A DNA stretch of 55,366 nt from contig JH590861.1 in assembly GCA_000242235.1 (NCBI GenBank), positions 1 through 55,366 on the forward strand, in the 5' to 3' direction. A program made the position numbers and the translations under genes. How positions within the stretch are numbered: the first letter of the stretch is position 1; each line of letters begins with the position of its first letter. Positions 23,632-31,880 of this stretch are shown piece by piece. The notes under the pieces are model-generated. The model did not search any database, was not told the origin of the DNA, and saw nothing but the letters and a program-made list of their open reading frames with translations. This DNA is from Stomatobaculum longum (lineage in GTDB: Bacteria > Bacillota > Clostridia > Lachnospirales > Lachnospiraceae).

Positions 23632-25518
23632 ATGGCAAACACAAAGAAAAAAGCCAATTTGGGTAATATCACATCGAGAAGCATGCGCCGCCTGACCTCC
23701 GGTATTTTAAAGGATTACGGACCGCAGATGATAATCGTGCTGATCTGTGTCATTGCGGCGGCTCTGGCGGATGCCTACGGTATGCTGTTTATTCAGAAGC
23801 TGATCGACAACTATATCACCCCATTGCTGCATGCCACGCAGCCGGACTTTTCACCGCTCCTCGGCGCGCTGCAGCGCATTGCGCTGATCTATCTGATTTC
23901 CGTGGTGGCAACCTATATTTACTCGATTCTCATGGTCTATGTGGGACAGGGGACGCTCCTCAAAATCCGGAAGCGCCTGTTTGCGCACATGGAGTCGCTG
24001 CCCATATCCTATTTTGACACGCATGCGCACGGCGACATTATGTCGGTCTATACGAACGACACGGACACGCTGCGCCAGCTGATTGTCGATGTATTTCCGC
24101 AGCTCGCCAGTATGACTCTTTCCGTCATTACGGTCCTTGCGAGCATGTTTCTTTTGCATGTTCCGCTCACGCTGATTGCGCTTGTTTTGACGGCGCTCAT
24201 GCTCTTTATTTCCGGCAAGGTCGCAAATGTCTCCGGCAAATACTTCGGCATTCAGCAAAAGGAACTCGGCGGTCTGAATGGCTACATTGAGGAGATGATG
24301 GAGGGACAGAAGGTCATCAAAGTTTTCTCCCATGAATCGCAGAGCATTGCGGAGTTTGAAGAGCGAAACCAAAAGCTTAGGGACGCGAGCGCCAGAGCGA
24401 ACGGCATTGCGAACGTCCTGTTGCCGGTTGCGGCGCAGCTTGGTCGCCTGCAATATGTGCTGATTGTGACAATCGGCGCAGTCTTTGCGCTGAACGGGAA
24501 CTTTGGACTCAGCATCGGTACCCTGGTCGCCTTTATGACCATGAACCAGAACTTTACGCGCCCCATCACGCAGATTACGACCCAGCTGAATTCCGTCGCG
24601 ATGGCGGCGGCCGGTGCCGACCGCATCTATCAGCTGCTCGATGAGCCCTCCGAGACCGACGAGGGCTATGTGACCCTGGTCCGCGCGTTTAGAAATCCGG
24701 ACGGTTCGCTCGTCGAGACGGAAAAGCGCACCGGGCTCTGGGCGTGGCGGCATGTGCACAAGACGGATAACAGTGTGGAGCTGATTGAGTTGAAAGGACG
24801 CGTGGAACTCGAACATGTCGACTTCGGCTATGTGCCGGAGAAGACCGTGCTTCACGACATCAGCCTCTTTGCGGAACCCGGACAGAAGATTGCCTTCGTC
24901 GGCTCGACCGGCGCCGGCAAGACGACCATCACGAATCTCATCAACCGCTTCTACGAGATTCAGGAGGGAAAGATTCGCTACGACGGCATCAATATCTCGA
25001 AAATCAAAAAGGCGGATCTTCGCGCTTCGCTCGGTATCGTGCTGCAGGATACCAATCTCTTTACCGGTACGGTAATGGAGAATATCCGCTTCGGACGTCT
25101 GGATGCGACGGATGAAGAGTGCATCGAGGCAGCGAAGCTCGCGAATGCGGACGGCTTCATCAACCGCCTGCCGGACGGTTATCAGACCATGCTACGCGGC
25201 AACGGCGCAAACCTCTCGCAGGGACAGCGGCAGCTCCTTGCAATCGCGCGGGCCGCGGTCATGGATCCGCCGGCGTTAATCCTCGATGAAGCGACTTCTT
25301 CGATTGACAGCCGGACCGAGCAGCTGGTGCAGCGCGGTATGGATTCTTTGATGAAGGGGCGCACCACCTTTGTGATTGCGCATCGCTTAAGCACGATTAA
25401 AAATGCGGACTGCATCATGGTTATGGAGCAGGGGCGCATCATTGAGCGCGGCAATCACGAGGAGCTGCTTGAGAAGAAGGGGCGCTATTACCGTCTGTAT
25501 ACGGGAAAGCAAGCTTGA
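23632..25518 (+). CDS. ABC exporter half-transporter with canonical ATP site
   Basis: 628 aa partner of the exporter at 21738. Six membrane helices (about 30-330), then an ATPase domain with intact motifs: Walker A GSTGAGKTT near 425, signature NLSQGQRQL near 528, Walker B LILDEATSSIDS near 549 and H-loop IAHRLST near 583. A long linker (about 355-400, with RTGLWAWRHVH) precedes the ATPase domain, as usual for this clostridial subfamily. ATG 23632 has GAGAGGAGG upstream; an in-frame start at 23575 would lie inside the previous gene. Together the two make one asymmetric exporter. Confidence 0.93.
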   Translation: MANTKKKANLGNITSRSMRRLTSGILKDYGPQMIIVLICVIAAALADAYGMLFIQKLIDNYITPLLHATQPDFSPLLGALQRIALIYLISVVATYIYSILMVYVGQGTLLKIRKRLFAHMESLPISYFDTHAHGDIMSVYTNDTDTLRQLIVDVFPQLASMTLSVITVLASMFLLHVPLTLIALVLTALMLFISGKVANVSGKYFGIQQKELGGLNGYIEEMMEGQKVIKVFSHESQSIAEFEERNQKLRDASARANGIANVLLPVAAQLGRLQYVLIVTIGAVFALNGNFGLSIGTLVAFMTMNQNFTRPITQITTQLNSVAMAAAGADRIYQLLDEPSETDEGYVTLVRAFRNPDGSLVETEKRTGLWAWRHVHKTDNSVELIELKGRVELEHVDFGYVPEKTVLHDISLFAEPGQKIAFVGSTGAGKTTITNLINRFYEIQEGKIRYDGINISKIKKADLRASLGIVLQDTNLFTGTVMENIRFGRLDATDEECIEAAKLANADGFINRLPDGYQTMLRGNGANLSQGQRQLLAIARAAVMDPPALILDEATSSIDSRTEQLVQRGMDSLMKGRTTFVIAHRLSTIKNADCIMVMEQGRIIERGNHEELLEKKGRYYRLYTGKQA

Positions 25519-25543
25519 GAAGCCGCGCCCCGCGTGCTATGAT
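25515..25543 (+). promoter_or_regulatory. Promoter of pyrH-frr
   Basis: TTGAGA, 17-base spacer, TATGAT with TGC before the -10. It overlaps the stop of the exporter gene, and separates the exporter unit from the housekeeping cluster. Confidence 0.75.
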
Positions 25544-25583
25544 ATTTGCAGATAAAAATGCACAGAGAAAAGGCGGAACAGGC

Positions 25584-26285
25584 ATGAAAAAGAGAAGAGT
25601 AATGCTGAAACTCTCCGGCGAAGCGCTTGCGAATGCGAACGGCAAGGGCTATGACGAGGCAGTGGTCCGGGACATTGCGCGGCAGGTCAAGCGCTCGGTC
25701 GATGCGGGCGTCGAGGTCGGCATCGTCATCGGCGGCGGCAACTACTGGAGAGGCAGAACCGGGACGGAGATTGCCCGCGTGAAGGCCGACCAGATCGGGA
25801 TGCTCGCGACTGTCATGAACTGCATCTATGTCTCGGAGATCTTCCGCGGCGAGGGCATGGAGACGGAGATATTCAGTCCCTTCCTCTGCGGCGCGATGAC
25901 CGAGCTCTTTTCGGTCGACAAGGCGAATGCGCTCTTTGCGGCGGGCAGAGTGCTTTTCTTTGCGGGCGGCACGGGACATCCGTACTTCTCGACCGACACC
26001 GGGATTGCGCTCCGGGCCACGGAGCTCGGCGTCGATGAGATTCTGCTCGCGAAGTCGATTGACGGCGTCTACACAGCGGATCCGAAGCTCGACCCGGATG
26101 CAAAGCGCTACGACACCCTGACCATGCAGGAGATGATCGACAAAAAGCTCGGGGTCATTGACCTGACGGCGAGCGTGCTCTGCATGGAAAATAAGATTCC
26201 GCTCGCAATCTTTGATTTGCACGGCGACAACGCAATCGCGGATGCACTCCGCGGCGTGATTCACGGCACAACGGTGACGGTATAA
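25584..26285 (+). CDS. pyrH: UMP kinase
   Basis: 233 aa bacterial amino-acid-kinase-fold enzyme, UMP + ATP to UDP + ADP, feeding RNA, UDP-sugars and CTP. Motifs: KRRVMLKLSGEAL at the N-terminus, VIGGGNYWRGR near 47-57, GTGHPYFSTDT near 130 and a C-terminal GDNAIADALRG. ATG 25584 is preferred over the frame's upstream in-frame codons because the promoter at 25515-25543 precedes it and AAAAGGCGGAA lies just before. First gene of the conserved Firmicutes order that runs to polC. Confidence 0.97.
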   Translation: MKKRRVMLKLSGEALANANGKGYDEAVVRDIARQVKRSVDAGVEVGIVIGGGNYWRGRTGTEIARVKADQIGMLATVMNCIYVSEIFRGEGMETEIFSPFLCGAMTELFSVDKANALFAAGRVLFFAGGTGHPYFSTDTGIALRATELGVDEILLAKSIDGVYTADPKLDPDAKRYDTLTMQEMIDKKLGVIDLTASVLCMENKIPLAIFDLHGDNAIADALRGVIHGTTVTV

Positions 26286-26308
26286 ATTTAGATACCCTGG
26301 AGGATGAG

Positions 26309-26872
26309 ATGGCAGACTTAAAGGATACACTCAAAGAGCTGGAAGACAGAATGAACAAGACGATCTCGTTCATGCAGGAAGAGTTCTCGGCAATTCGCGC
26401 CGGCAGAGCCAACCCGCATGTTCTGGACCGCATCACGGTCGATTACTACGGCACGCAGACGCCGCTGCAGCAGGTCGGCAATGTCTCGGTGCCGGAGGCA
26501 AGAATGATTCTGATTCAGCCCTGGGACAAGAGCCTCTTGAAGGAGATTGAAAAGGCAATCCTGACCTCGGACCTCGGCATCAACCCGACGAACGACGGCT
26601 CGGTGATTCGCCTCCTGTTCCCGGAGCTCACCGAAGAGCGCAGAAAGGCGCTGACCAAGGACATTCGAAAAAAGGGAGAGGCGGCAAAGGTTGCCGTCCG
26701 CAACATCCGCCGCGACGGCGCAGATGTCTTCAAAAAAATGGAGAAGGCAAACGAGATCACCGAGGATGATCTCTCTGACGCAAACGAGAAGCTGCAGAAG
26801 CTGACGGATAAGGCGGTGGAACGCATTGATAAGGCGGTCGAGGTCAAGGACAAGGAGCTCATGACAGTCTGA
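26309..26872 (+). CDS. frr: Ribosome recycling factor
   Basis: 187 aa; with EF-G it splits the post-termination ribosome. Full length for the family: the N-terminal helix with MNKTISFMQEEFSAIRAGRANP in two parts (helix and RAGRA motif), the domain II segment VDYYGTQTPLQQVGNVSVPE (beginning near residue 48) and the C-terminal helical bundle with LTEERRKALTK. TGGAGG precedes the ATG. It follows pyrH by 23 bases and ends before a terminator. Confidence 0.97.
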   Translation: MADLKDTLKELEDRMNKTISFMQEEFSAIRAGRANPHVLDRITVDYYGTQTPLQQVGNVSVPEARMILIQPWDKSLLKEIEKAILTSDLGINPTNDGSVIRLLFPELTEERRKALTKDIRKKGEAAKVAVRNIRRDGADVFKKMEKANEITEDDLSDANEKLQKLTDKAVERIDKAVEVKDKELMTV

Positions 26873-26896
26873 CACACCGTTAAAGTTTGGCAGAGT

Positions 26897-26923
26897 GGCG
26901 GTCCGAGCAGGACCGCCTTTTTT
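26897..26923 (+). terminator. Rho-independent terminator after frr
   Basis: GGCGGTCC / GGACCGCC with a GAGCA loop and six T, directly before the uppS ribosome-binding site. As uppS has no evident promoter of its own, it is probably leaky. Confidence 0.85.
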
Positions 26924-26940
26924 GAACATGAGGAGGCAGG

Positions 26941-27660
26941 ATGACAGAGCGACTTGCGGGGAAGGTGATTCCCGAACACATTGCAATCATATTGGACGGA
27001 AACGGCAGATGGGCGGCGGAGCGGTCCCTGCCGCGCGCGATGGGGCATAAGGCGGGCTGCGAGGCGGTGGAACAGACCGTGCGCGACTGTGCGGCGCTCG
27101 GTGTCAAGTACCTCACGGTCTACGGTTTTTCAACGGAGAACTGGAAGCGCTCGGAAGAAGAGGTCGGTGCGCTCATGCACCTTTTCCGCCTGTATTTAAA
27201 AAAGCTCCTGAAGGTTGCGAAGGAGGAGGGCTGTCGCTGCAAGATGATAGGCGACAAGTCGCGTTTTGCGCCGGACATTGTGGCAGCGATTGATCGTCTG
27301 GTCGAGGAGACCAGGGAGGACACCGGGATGACCTTCGTGATCGCGATTAATTACGGCGGCCGGGATGAGTTGCGCCGTGCGTTTCTGCGCCTTCTGGACG
27401 CAAAGCGGGCGAGCGGGGACACGAGTCTCACGGAAGAGGAGATTTCAAACAGTCTCGATACGGCGGGAATTCCGGATCCGGATCTTTTGATTCGCACGAG
27501 CGGTGAACTTCGCCTCTCGAATTTCCTGCTCTGGCAGCTCGCCTACAGTGAACTCTATGTGACGCCGCTCTACTGGCCGGATTTCACGATGGAAGCACTC
27601 GAAGATGCGATTCTCGCCTACAACCAAAGAGAGCGTCGCTTCGGCGGTCGTATCAGTTAA
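26941..27660 (+). CDS. uppS: Isoprenyl transferase (undecaprenyl diphosphate synthase)
   Basis: 239 aa cis-prenyltransferase that builds the C55 carrier lipid for wall synthesis from farnesyl-PP and isopentenyl-PP. Catalytic Asp 19 lies in ILDGNGRWA; RAMGHKAG near 38, YGFSTENWKRSEEEV near 70-84 and the C-terminal RTSGELRLSNFLLWQ block are all present. AGGAGG precedes the ATG. 68 bases after frr, with the frr terminator between. Full length. Confidence 0.97.
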   Translation: MTERLAGKVIPEHIAIILDGNGRWAAERSLPRAMGHKAGCEAVEQTVRDCAALGVKYLTVYGFSTENWKRSEEEVGALMHLFRLYLKKLLKVAKEEGCRCKMIGDKSRFAPDIVAAIDRLVEETREDTGMTFVIAINYGGRDELRRAFLRLLDAKRASGDTSLTEEEISNSLDTAGIPDPDLLIRTSGELRLSNFLLWQLAYSELYVTPLYWPDFTMEALEDAILAYNQRERRFGGRIS

Positions 27661-27681
27661 GACAAAAGGAGGAGTATGCAC

Positions 27682-28530
27682 ATGTCCCGCCTGTTGAACA
27701 TCCTTGGCAGCCGGAAGTTCCACCTGCGTCTCTTGAGCGGCATTGTGCTGGTGTTGCTTGCGTTTCTCGCGCTGCGGCGCGGCGGTATGGTGCTTTATTG
27801 CAGCATGATGGCAATTTCGCTGATCGGGCAGTTCGAATTGTATCGCGTCGTCAAGACAGAGCGAGAGCCGCTCGGCATCGTCGGCTATCTCTCGAGTATT
27901 GCGTATTACCTCTTGTTGCTCGCACGGCACTATGACTACGGCATGCCGCTCATGATCGGCACGCTGATGGCGCTGATGGCGCTCTTTGTGCTGAGCTACC
28001 CGCGCTATCGCACCGAGCAGATTGCGGTCGGGCTCATGGGCGTGCTCTATACAACCGTGATGTTCTCCTATGTATACCGCGTGCGCAGCATGCCGCACGG
28101 CGCCTATCTGGTCTGGCTCATCTTCATCTCGAGCTGGGGCTGCGACACCTGTGCCTATGTGGTCGGCATGCTGGCAGGTTCTCATCACTTCGCGCCGGTT
28201 CTCAGTCCTAAAAAGACGGTCGAGGGCGCAATCGGCGGCGTCGCGGGGGCAGCGCTTCTCGGCCTGGCCTTCGGCTTTTTCCTTCGCGCAGAGCTCGCGG
28301 AACTCGGGAACCCGGGCTTTGCCTGCCTGTTTGCCTGCGCCTTCAGCGCGGTGATTTCGCAGATCGGCGATCTCGCGGCTTCGGCGATCAAGCGTGACCA
28401 CGAGGTCAAGGACTACGGCGATCTGATTCCCGGACACGGCGGTATTCTGGACCGGTTTGACAGCCTGCTCTTCACCGCACCGGCAATCTTCTTTGCGCTG
28501 TTTCTCTACAGTTACTTTGTCCGTCATTGA
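27682..28530 (+). CDS. cdsA: Phosphatidate cytidylyltransferase
   Basis: 282 aa integral membrane enzyme making CDP-diacylglycerol from phosphatidate and CTP. Several membrane segments; the family signature appears as SPKKTVEGAIGG near 174 and the C-terminal KRDHEVKDYGDLIPGHGGILDRFDS, whose core is DLIPGHGG. Two in-frame ATGs lie close together (27676 and 27682); the AGGAGG is 3 bases from the first and 9 from the second, so the second is preferred. Its stop overlaps the dxr ribosome-binding site. Confidence 0.95.
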   Translation: MSRLLNILGSRKFHLRLLSGIVLVLLAFLALRRGGMVLYCSMMAISLIGQFELYRVVKTEREPLGIVGYLSSIAYYLLLLARHYDYGMPLMIGTLMALMALFVLSYPRYRTEQIAVGLMGVLYTTVMFSYVYRVRSMPHGAYLVWLIFISSWGCDTCAYVVGMLAGSHHFAPVLSPKKTVEGAIGGVAGAALLGLAFGFFLRAELAELGNPGFACLFACAFSAVISQIGDLAASAIKRDHEVKDYGDLIPGHGGILDRFDSLLFTAPAIFFALFLYSYFVRH

Positions 28531-28541
28531 GGAGGCAAGAT

Positions 28542-29705
28542 ATGAGACATATTTCCGTTCTCGGTTCCACGGGTTCCATCGGCACACAGACTCTCGAGGT
28601 GGCGCGCGCCAACGGCGACATCCGCATTGAGGCGCTTGCGGCGCGCGGAAACATTGCGCTGCTCGAGGAGCAGATCCGTGAATTTCACCCGCGCACGGTC
28701 TGCGTCTACGATGAAGCGAAGGCGGCAGAGCTGAAAGTCAAGGTCGCGGACACCGGAACCAAAGTCTACGCCGGGCAGGAGGGCCTAATCGAAGTTGCGA
28801 CCGAGGCTAAGGCAAAGACGCTGGTCACAGGGATTGTCGGAATGATAGGCATTGAGCCGACCGTCGCGGCAATTCGCGAGGGCAAGAACATTGCGCTCGC
28901 AAACAAGGAGACGCTGGTCTGTGCGGGGCACATCATCATGCCGCTCGCCGCTCGCGAGGGCGTCAAGATACTGCCGGTCGACTCGGAGCACTCGGCCATC
29001 TTTCAATGTCTCCGCGGCAACAAGAAGAATCGGATCCGGAAAATTCTGCTGACCGCTTCCGGCGGCCCGTTCCGCGGCTACACGAGAAAGCAGCTCGAGA
29101 AGGTGACCTTGCAGGACGCCCTCCGGCATCCGACCTGGAACATGGGGCATAAGGTGACCATTGATTCCTCGACCATGGTCAACAAGGGACTTGAGCTCAT
29201 TGAAGCGCGCTGGCTCTTCGATGTCGAGGTTGATGAAATCGAGGTGCTCGTGCAGCCGCAGAGCATTCTGCACTCCGCGGTCGAATTTATGGATGGCGCG
29301 GTCATGGCGGAGCTCGGCACCCCGGATATGAAACTCCCGATTCAGTATGCGCTCTATTATCCGAAGCGCAAAAAGCTCGCCGGCAGCAAGCGCCTGGACC
29401 TCGCAGCGCTCGGCAAGCTGGATTTTTCGGCGCCGGACTTCAAGGCGTTCCCGGGTTTAAAGCTCGCCTACCACGCAGGCCGACTGGGCGGCAGTCTGCC
29501 GACCGTCTTCAACGCGGCAAATGAAGTCGCCGTCCGCGCCTTTCTCGATGAGAAAATCAGCTATCTGCAAATTGCGTCCTGCATAGAAGACGCGATGGAA
29601 CAGCACGAGAAGGTCGGGCTGCTCGGGTCGCCGGCCGTCTCGGATATACTTGCGCTTCAGAAGTCCACGGAGGCGTGGCTCAAGGCGCGTTATCACCTCG
29701 CATAA
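28542..29705 (+). CDS. dxr: 1-deoxy-D-xylulose 5-phosphate reductoisomerase
   Basis: 387 aa NADPH-dependent enzyme, first committed step of the MEP isoprenoid pathway. N-terminal NADPH loop GSTGSIGTQT near 7-16; metal and substrate residues in PVDSEHSAIFQ near 147 and TASGGPFRG near 178; WNMGHKVTIDSSTMVNKG near 205 is highly conserved. ATG 28542 has GAGGAGG 6 bases upstream; an in-frame TTG 15 bases earlier lies in that site's own position. Its product line leads to the uppS substrate upstream in the cluster and to ispG downstream. Confidence 0.97.
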   Translation: MRHISVLGSTGSIGTQTLEVARANGDIRIEALAARGNIALLEEQIREFHPRTVCVYDEAKAAELKVKVADTGTKVYAGQEGLIEVATEAKAKTLVTGIVGMIGIEPTVAAIREGKNIALANKETLVCAGHIIMPLAAREGVKILPVDSEHSAIFQCLRGNKKNRIRKILLTASGGPFRGYTRKQLEKVTLQDALRHPTWNMGHKVTIDSSTMVNKGLELIEARWLFDVEVDEIEVLVQPQSILHSAVEFMDGAVMAELGTPDMKLPIQYALYYPKRKKLAGSKRLDLAALGKLDFSAPDFKAFPGLKLAYHAGRLGGSLPTVFNAANEVAVRAFLDEKISYLQIASCIEDAMEQHEKVGLLGSPAVSDILALQKSTEAWLKARYHLA

Positions 29706-29732
29706 CGATAGATCGGATAGAGAGGAGAGTTT

Positions 29733-30800
29733 GTGCATCAGCTTGTCAATATCATTCTGGCCGTTTTACTCTTTGGGTTTATTATCTTCTTTCATGAGCT
29801 CGGGCATTTTCTTGCGGCGCACCTCTTCGGCGTCGGCGTGGACAGCTTCTCGCTCGGCATGGGACCAAAGATTATCGCAAAGAAGCGCGGCGATACCGAA
29901 TATGCGATTCGCGCCGTGCCGTTCGGCGGTTTTTGCGCGATGCAGGGAGAAGATGAAAGCAAGAGAGAGCTAAGGCCGGGGGACTTTACGGCCCATGCGC
30001 CCTGGCAGCGTTTTTTCATTCTGATTGCCGGCGCTTGCTTTAATTTCCTGCTCGCGTTTCTGCTCGGACTTGTCCTGGTCATGCAGACGGGTGTCGACAA
30101 GCCTTATATCGGACAGCTTATGCCCGGCATGCCGGCGGAGGAAGCGGGACTGAAAGCAGGGGATCGCATTCTCGCGGTCAACGGCAGCAAGGCTGTCTTT
30201 TTCCGCGATGTCTCGATGGCGCTCCGGTTCCATGCGGGCGAGCCGATTACCTTCCGCTATGAGACGCCGGCGGGTGAAAAGCGCACGGTCACGGTGACGC
30301 CGAAATACTTAAAGGAGCAGGACGGCTACTATACGGGCATTGTGTCCGCGGGAAGCATGCCGGTCAAAAATCCGGCGGAGCTCGTCTACTATGCGGCCGG
30401 AGAAGTGGGGCTCAACATCCGCATGGCGATTCAGTCTGTGCGCATGCTCGTCAAGGGGGCGGTATCTCCGAAAAATCTGACCGGGCCGGTCGGCATTGTC
30501 CAGGCCATCAGCGAGAATATGGACGCGGCGCGCCCCTACGGGCTTCGCGTCATGCTGCTCTCGCTGTTTTCGTTCGGCCTTTTACTCAGCGCAAACCTTG
30601 GGGTCATGAACCTCTTGCCGCTCCCCGCGCTGGACGGCGGCAGAGCGCTGCTCACGGCGGTCGAAGCCGTGATACGGCGTCCCCTGAACCGGAAAATCGA
30701 GGCGACAGTCCACCTGACAGGCTTTGTCCTGCTGATGGGACTCATGCTCTATGTGCTCTGGAATGACATTATGCGCATTGTGCAGCACACGGGCTTCTAA
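29733..30800 (+). CDS. rseP: RIP zinc metalloprotease (site-2 protease)
   Basis: 355 aa membrane protease that cleaves transmembrane helices, such as anti-sigma factors, within the membrane. HELGH at residues 21-25 supplies zinc ligands and the catalytic Glu; the third ligand motif is LLPLPALDGGRAL near 290. One PDZ domain (about 115-195: GMPAEEAGLKAGDRIL) lies between membrane segments. GTG start at 29733 with GAGAGGAG upstream. Stands in the usual place between dxr and ispG. Confidence 0.95.
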   Translation: MHQLVNIILAVLLFGFIIFFHELGHFLAAHLFGVGVDSFSLGMGPKIIAKKRGDTEYAIRAVPFGGFCAMQGEDESKRELRPGDFTAHAPWQRFFILIAGACFNFLLAFLLGLVLVMQTGVDKPYIGQLMPGMPAEEAGLKAGDRILAVNGSKAVFFRDVSMALRFHAGEPITFRYETPAGEKRTVTVTPKYLKEQDGYYTGIVSAGSMPVKNPAELVYYAAGEVGLNIRMAIQSVRMLVKGAVSPKNLTGPVGIVQAISENMDAARPYGLRVMLLSLFSFGLLLSANLGVMNLLPLPALDGGRALLTAVEAVIRRPLNRKIEATVHLTGFVLLMGLMLYVLWNDIMRIVQHTGF

Positions 30801-30809
30801 GGAGAAGAG

Positions 30810-31880
30810 ATGAGAGAACGTCATAAGACAAGGGTGGTGCGAATCGGCGATGTCGCAATCGGCGGCGATCACCCGATTCGCATCCAGTCGATGTGCAATA
30901 CGAAGACAGAGGATGTCGAAGCGACAGTCGCGCAGATTCGCGCGCTCACGGCGGCGGGCTGTGAGATTGTGCGGGTCGCCGTGCCGACCATGGCGGCGGC
31001 GGAGGCCTTAGCGGAAATCCGGCGGCAGATCAAAATTCCGCTGGTCGCGGACATTCACTTTGATTATCGTCTGGCACTTGCGGCCACGGAACACGGCGCC
31101 GACAAGATACGCATTAACCCCGGCAACATCGGCGAGGATTGGAAGCTGCGGGAAGTTGTGAACGCCGCAAAAGAGCGCAACATCCCGATCCGGGTCGGCG
31201 TGAACTCGGGTTCGCTCGAAAAAGATTTGCTGCAAAAATACGGCGGTGTGACTGCCGAGGGTATTGTGGAGTCCGCACTCGAAAAGGTGCGCCGTATCGA
31301 GGAACTCGGCTATGAGAATCTGGTCATCAGCATCAAGTCCTCGGACGTGCTGATGTGCATCCGGGCGCATGAGCTGCTCGCGGTCGAGACCGATTATCCC
31401 CTGCACATCGGCATCACCGAGGCGGGGACGCTGCTCCGCGGTACCGTGAAGTCCGCGGTCGGACTCGGCGTGATTCTCTACGAGGGCATCGGCGACACGA
31501 TACGCGTCTCGCTGACCGGGGATCCGCTTGAGGAAATCAAGGCGGCGCGCGAAATTTTAAAGAGTCTCGGCCTTCGGAAGGGCGGTGTCGAGGTTGTGTC
31601 CTGCCCGACCTGCGGCCGCACGGAAATCGATTTGATCGGCCTCGCGAACCGGGTCGAGAGTCTCGTGGAGCGCTACAGCGACCTGGATGTCCGCGTCGCG
31701 GTTATGGGTTGCGTCGTGAACGGCCCCGGCGAGGCGCGGGAGGCCGATTTCGGCGTGGCAGGCGGCAAGGGTGCGGGCGTTCTGATTCGAAAGGGCGAGG
31801 TGATACGGACCATGCCCGAAAGCGAACTGCTCCCGGCTCTGGAGGCCGAATTGCAGCGCATCAGGGCGGAACGGCGATGA
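30810..31880 (+). CDS. ispG: 4-hydroxy-3-methylbut-2-enyl diphosphate synthase (IspG/GcpE)
   Basis: 356 aa [4Fe-4S] enzyme reducing MEcPP to HMBPP, late step of the MEP pathway. TIM barrel start with HPIRIQSMCNTKTED near 24; the C-terminal iron-sulfur Cys pattern CPTCGR near 270 and CVVNGPGEA near 306. It needs reduced ferredoxin or flavodoxin, which connects loosely to the two flavodoxins in this window. AAGGAG precedes the ATG. Its stop overlaps the polC start (ATGA). Confidence 0.97.
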   Translation: MRERHKTRVVRIGDVAIGGDHPIRIQSMCNTKTEDVEATVAQIRALTAAGCEIVRVAVPTMAAAEALAEIRRQIKIPLVADIHFDYRLALAATEHGADKIRINPGNIGEDWKLREVVNAAKERNIPIRVGVNSGSLEKDLLQKYGGVTAEGIVESALEKVRRIEELGYENLVISIKSSDVLMCIRAHELLAVETDYPLHIGITEAGTLLRGTVKSAVGLGVILYEGIGDTIRVSLTGDPLEEIKAAREILKSLGLRKGGVEVVSCPTCGRTEIDLIGLANRVESLVERYSDLDVRVAVMGCVVNGPGEAREADFGVAGGKGAGVLIRKGEVIRTMPESELLPALEAELQRIRAERR

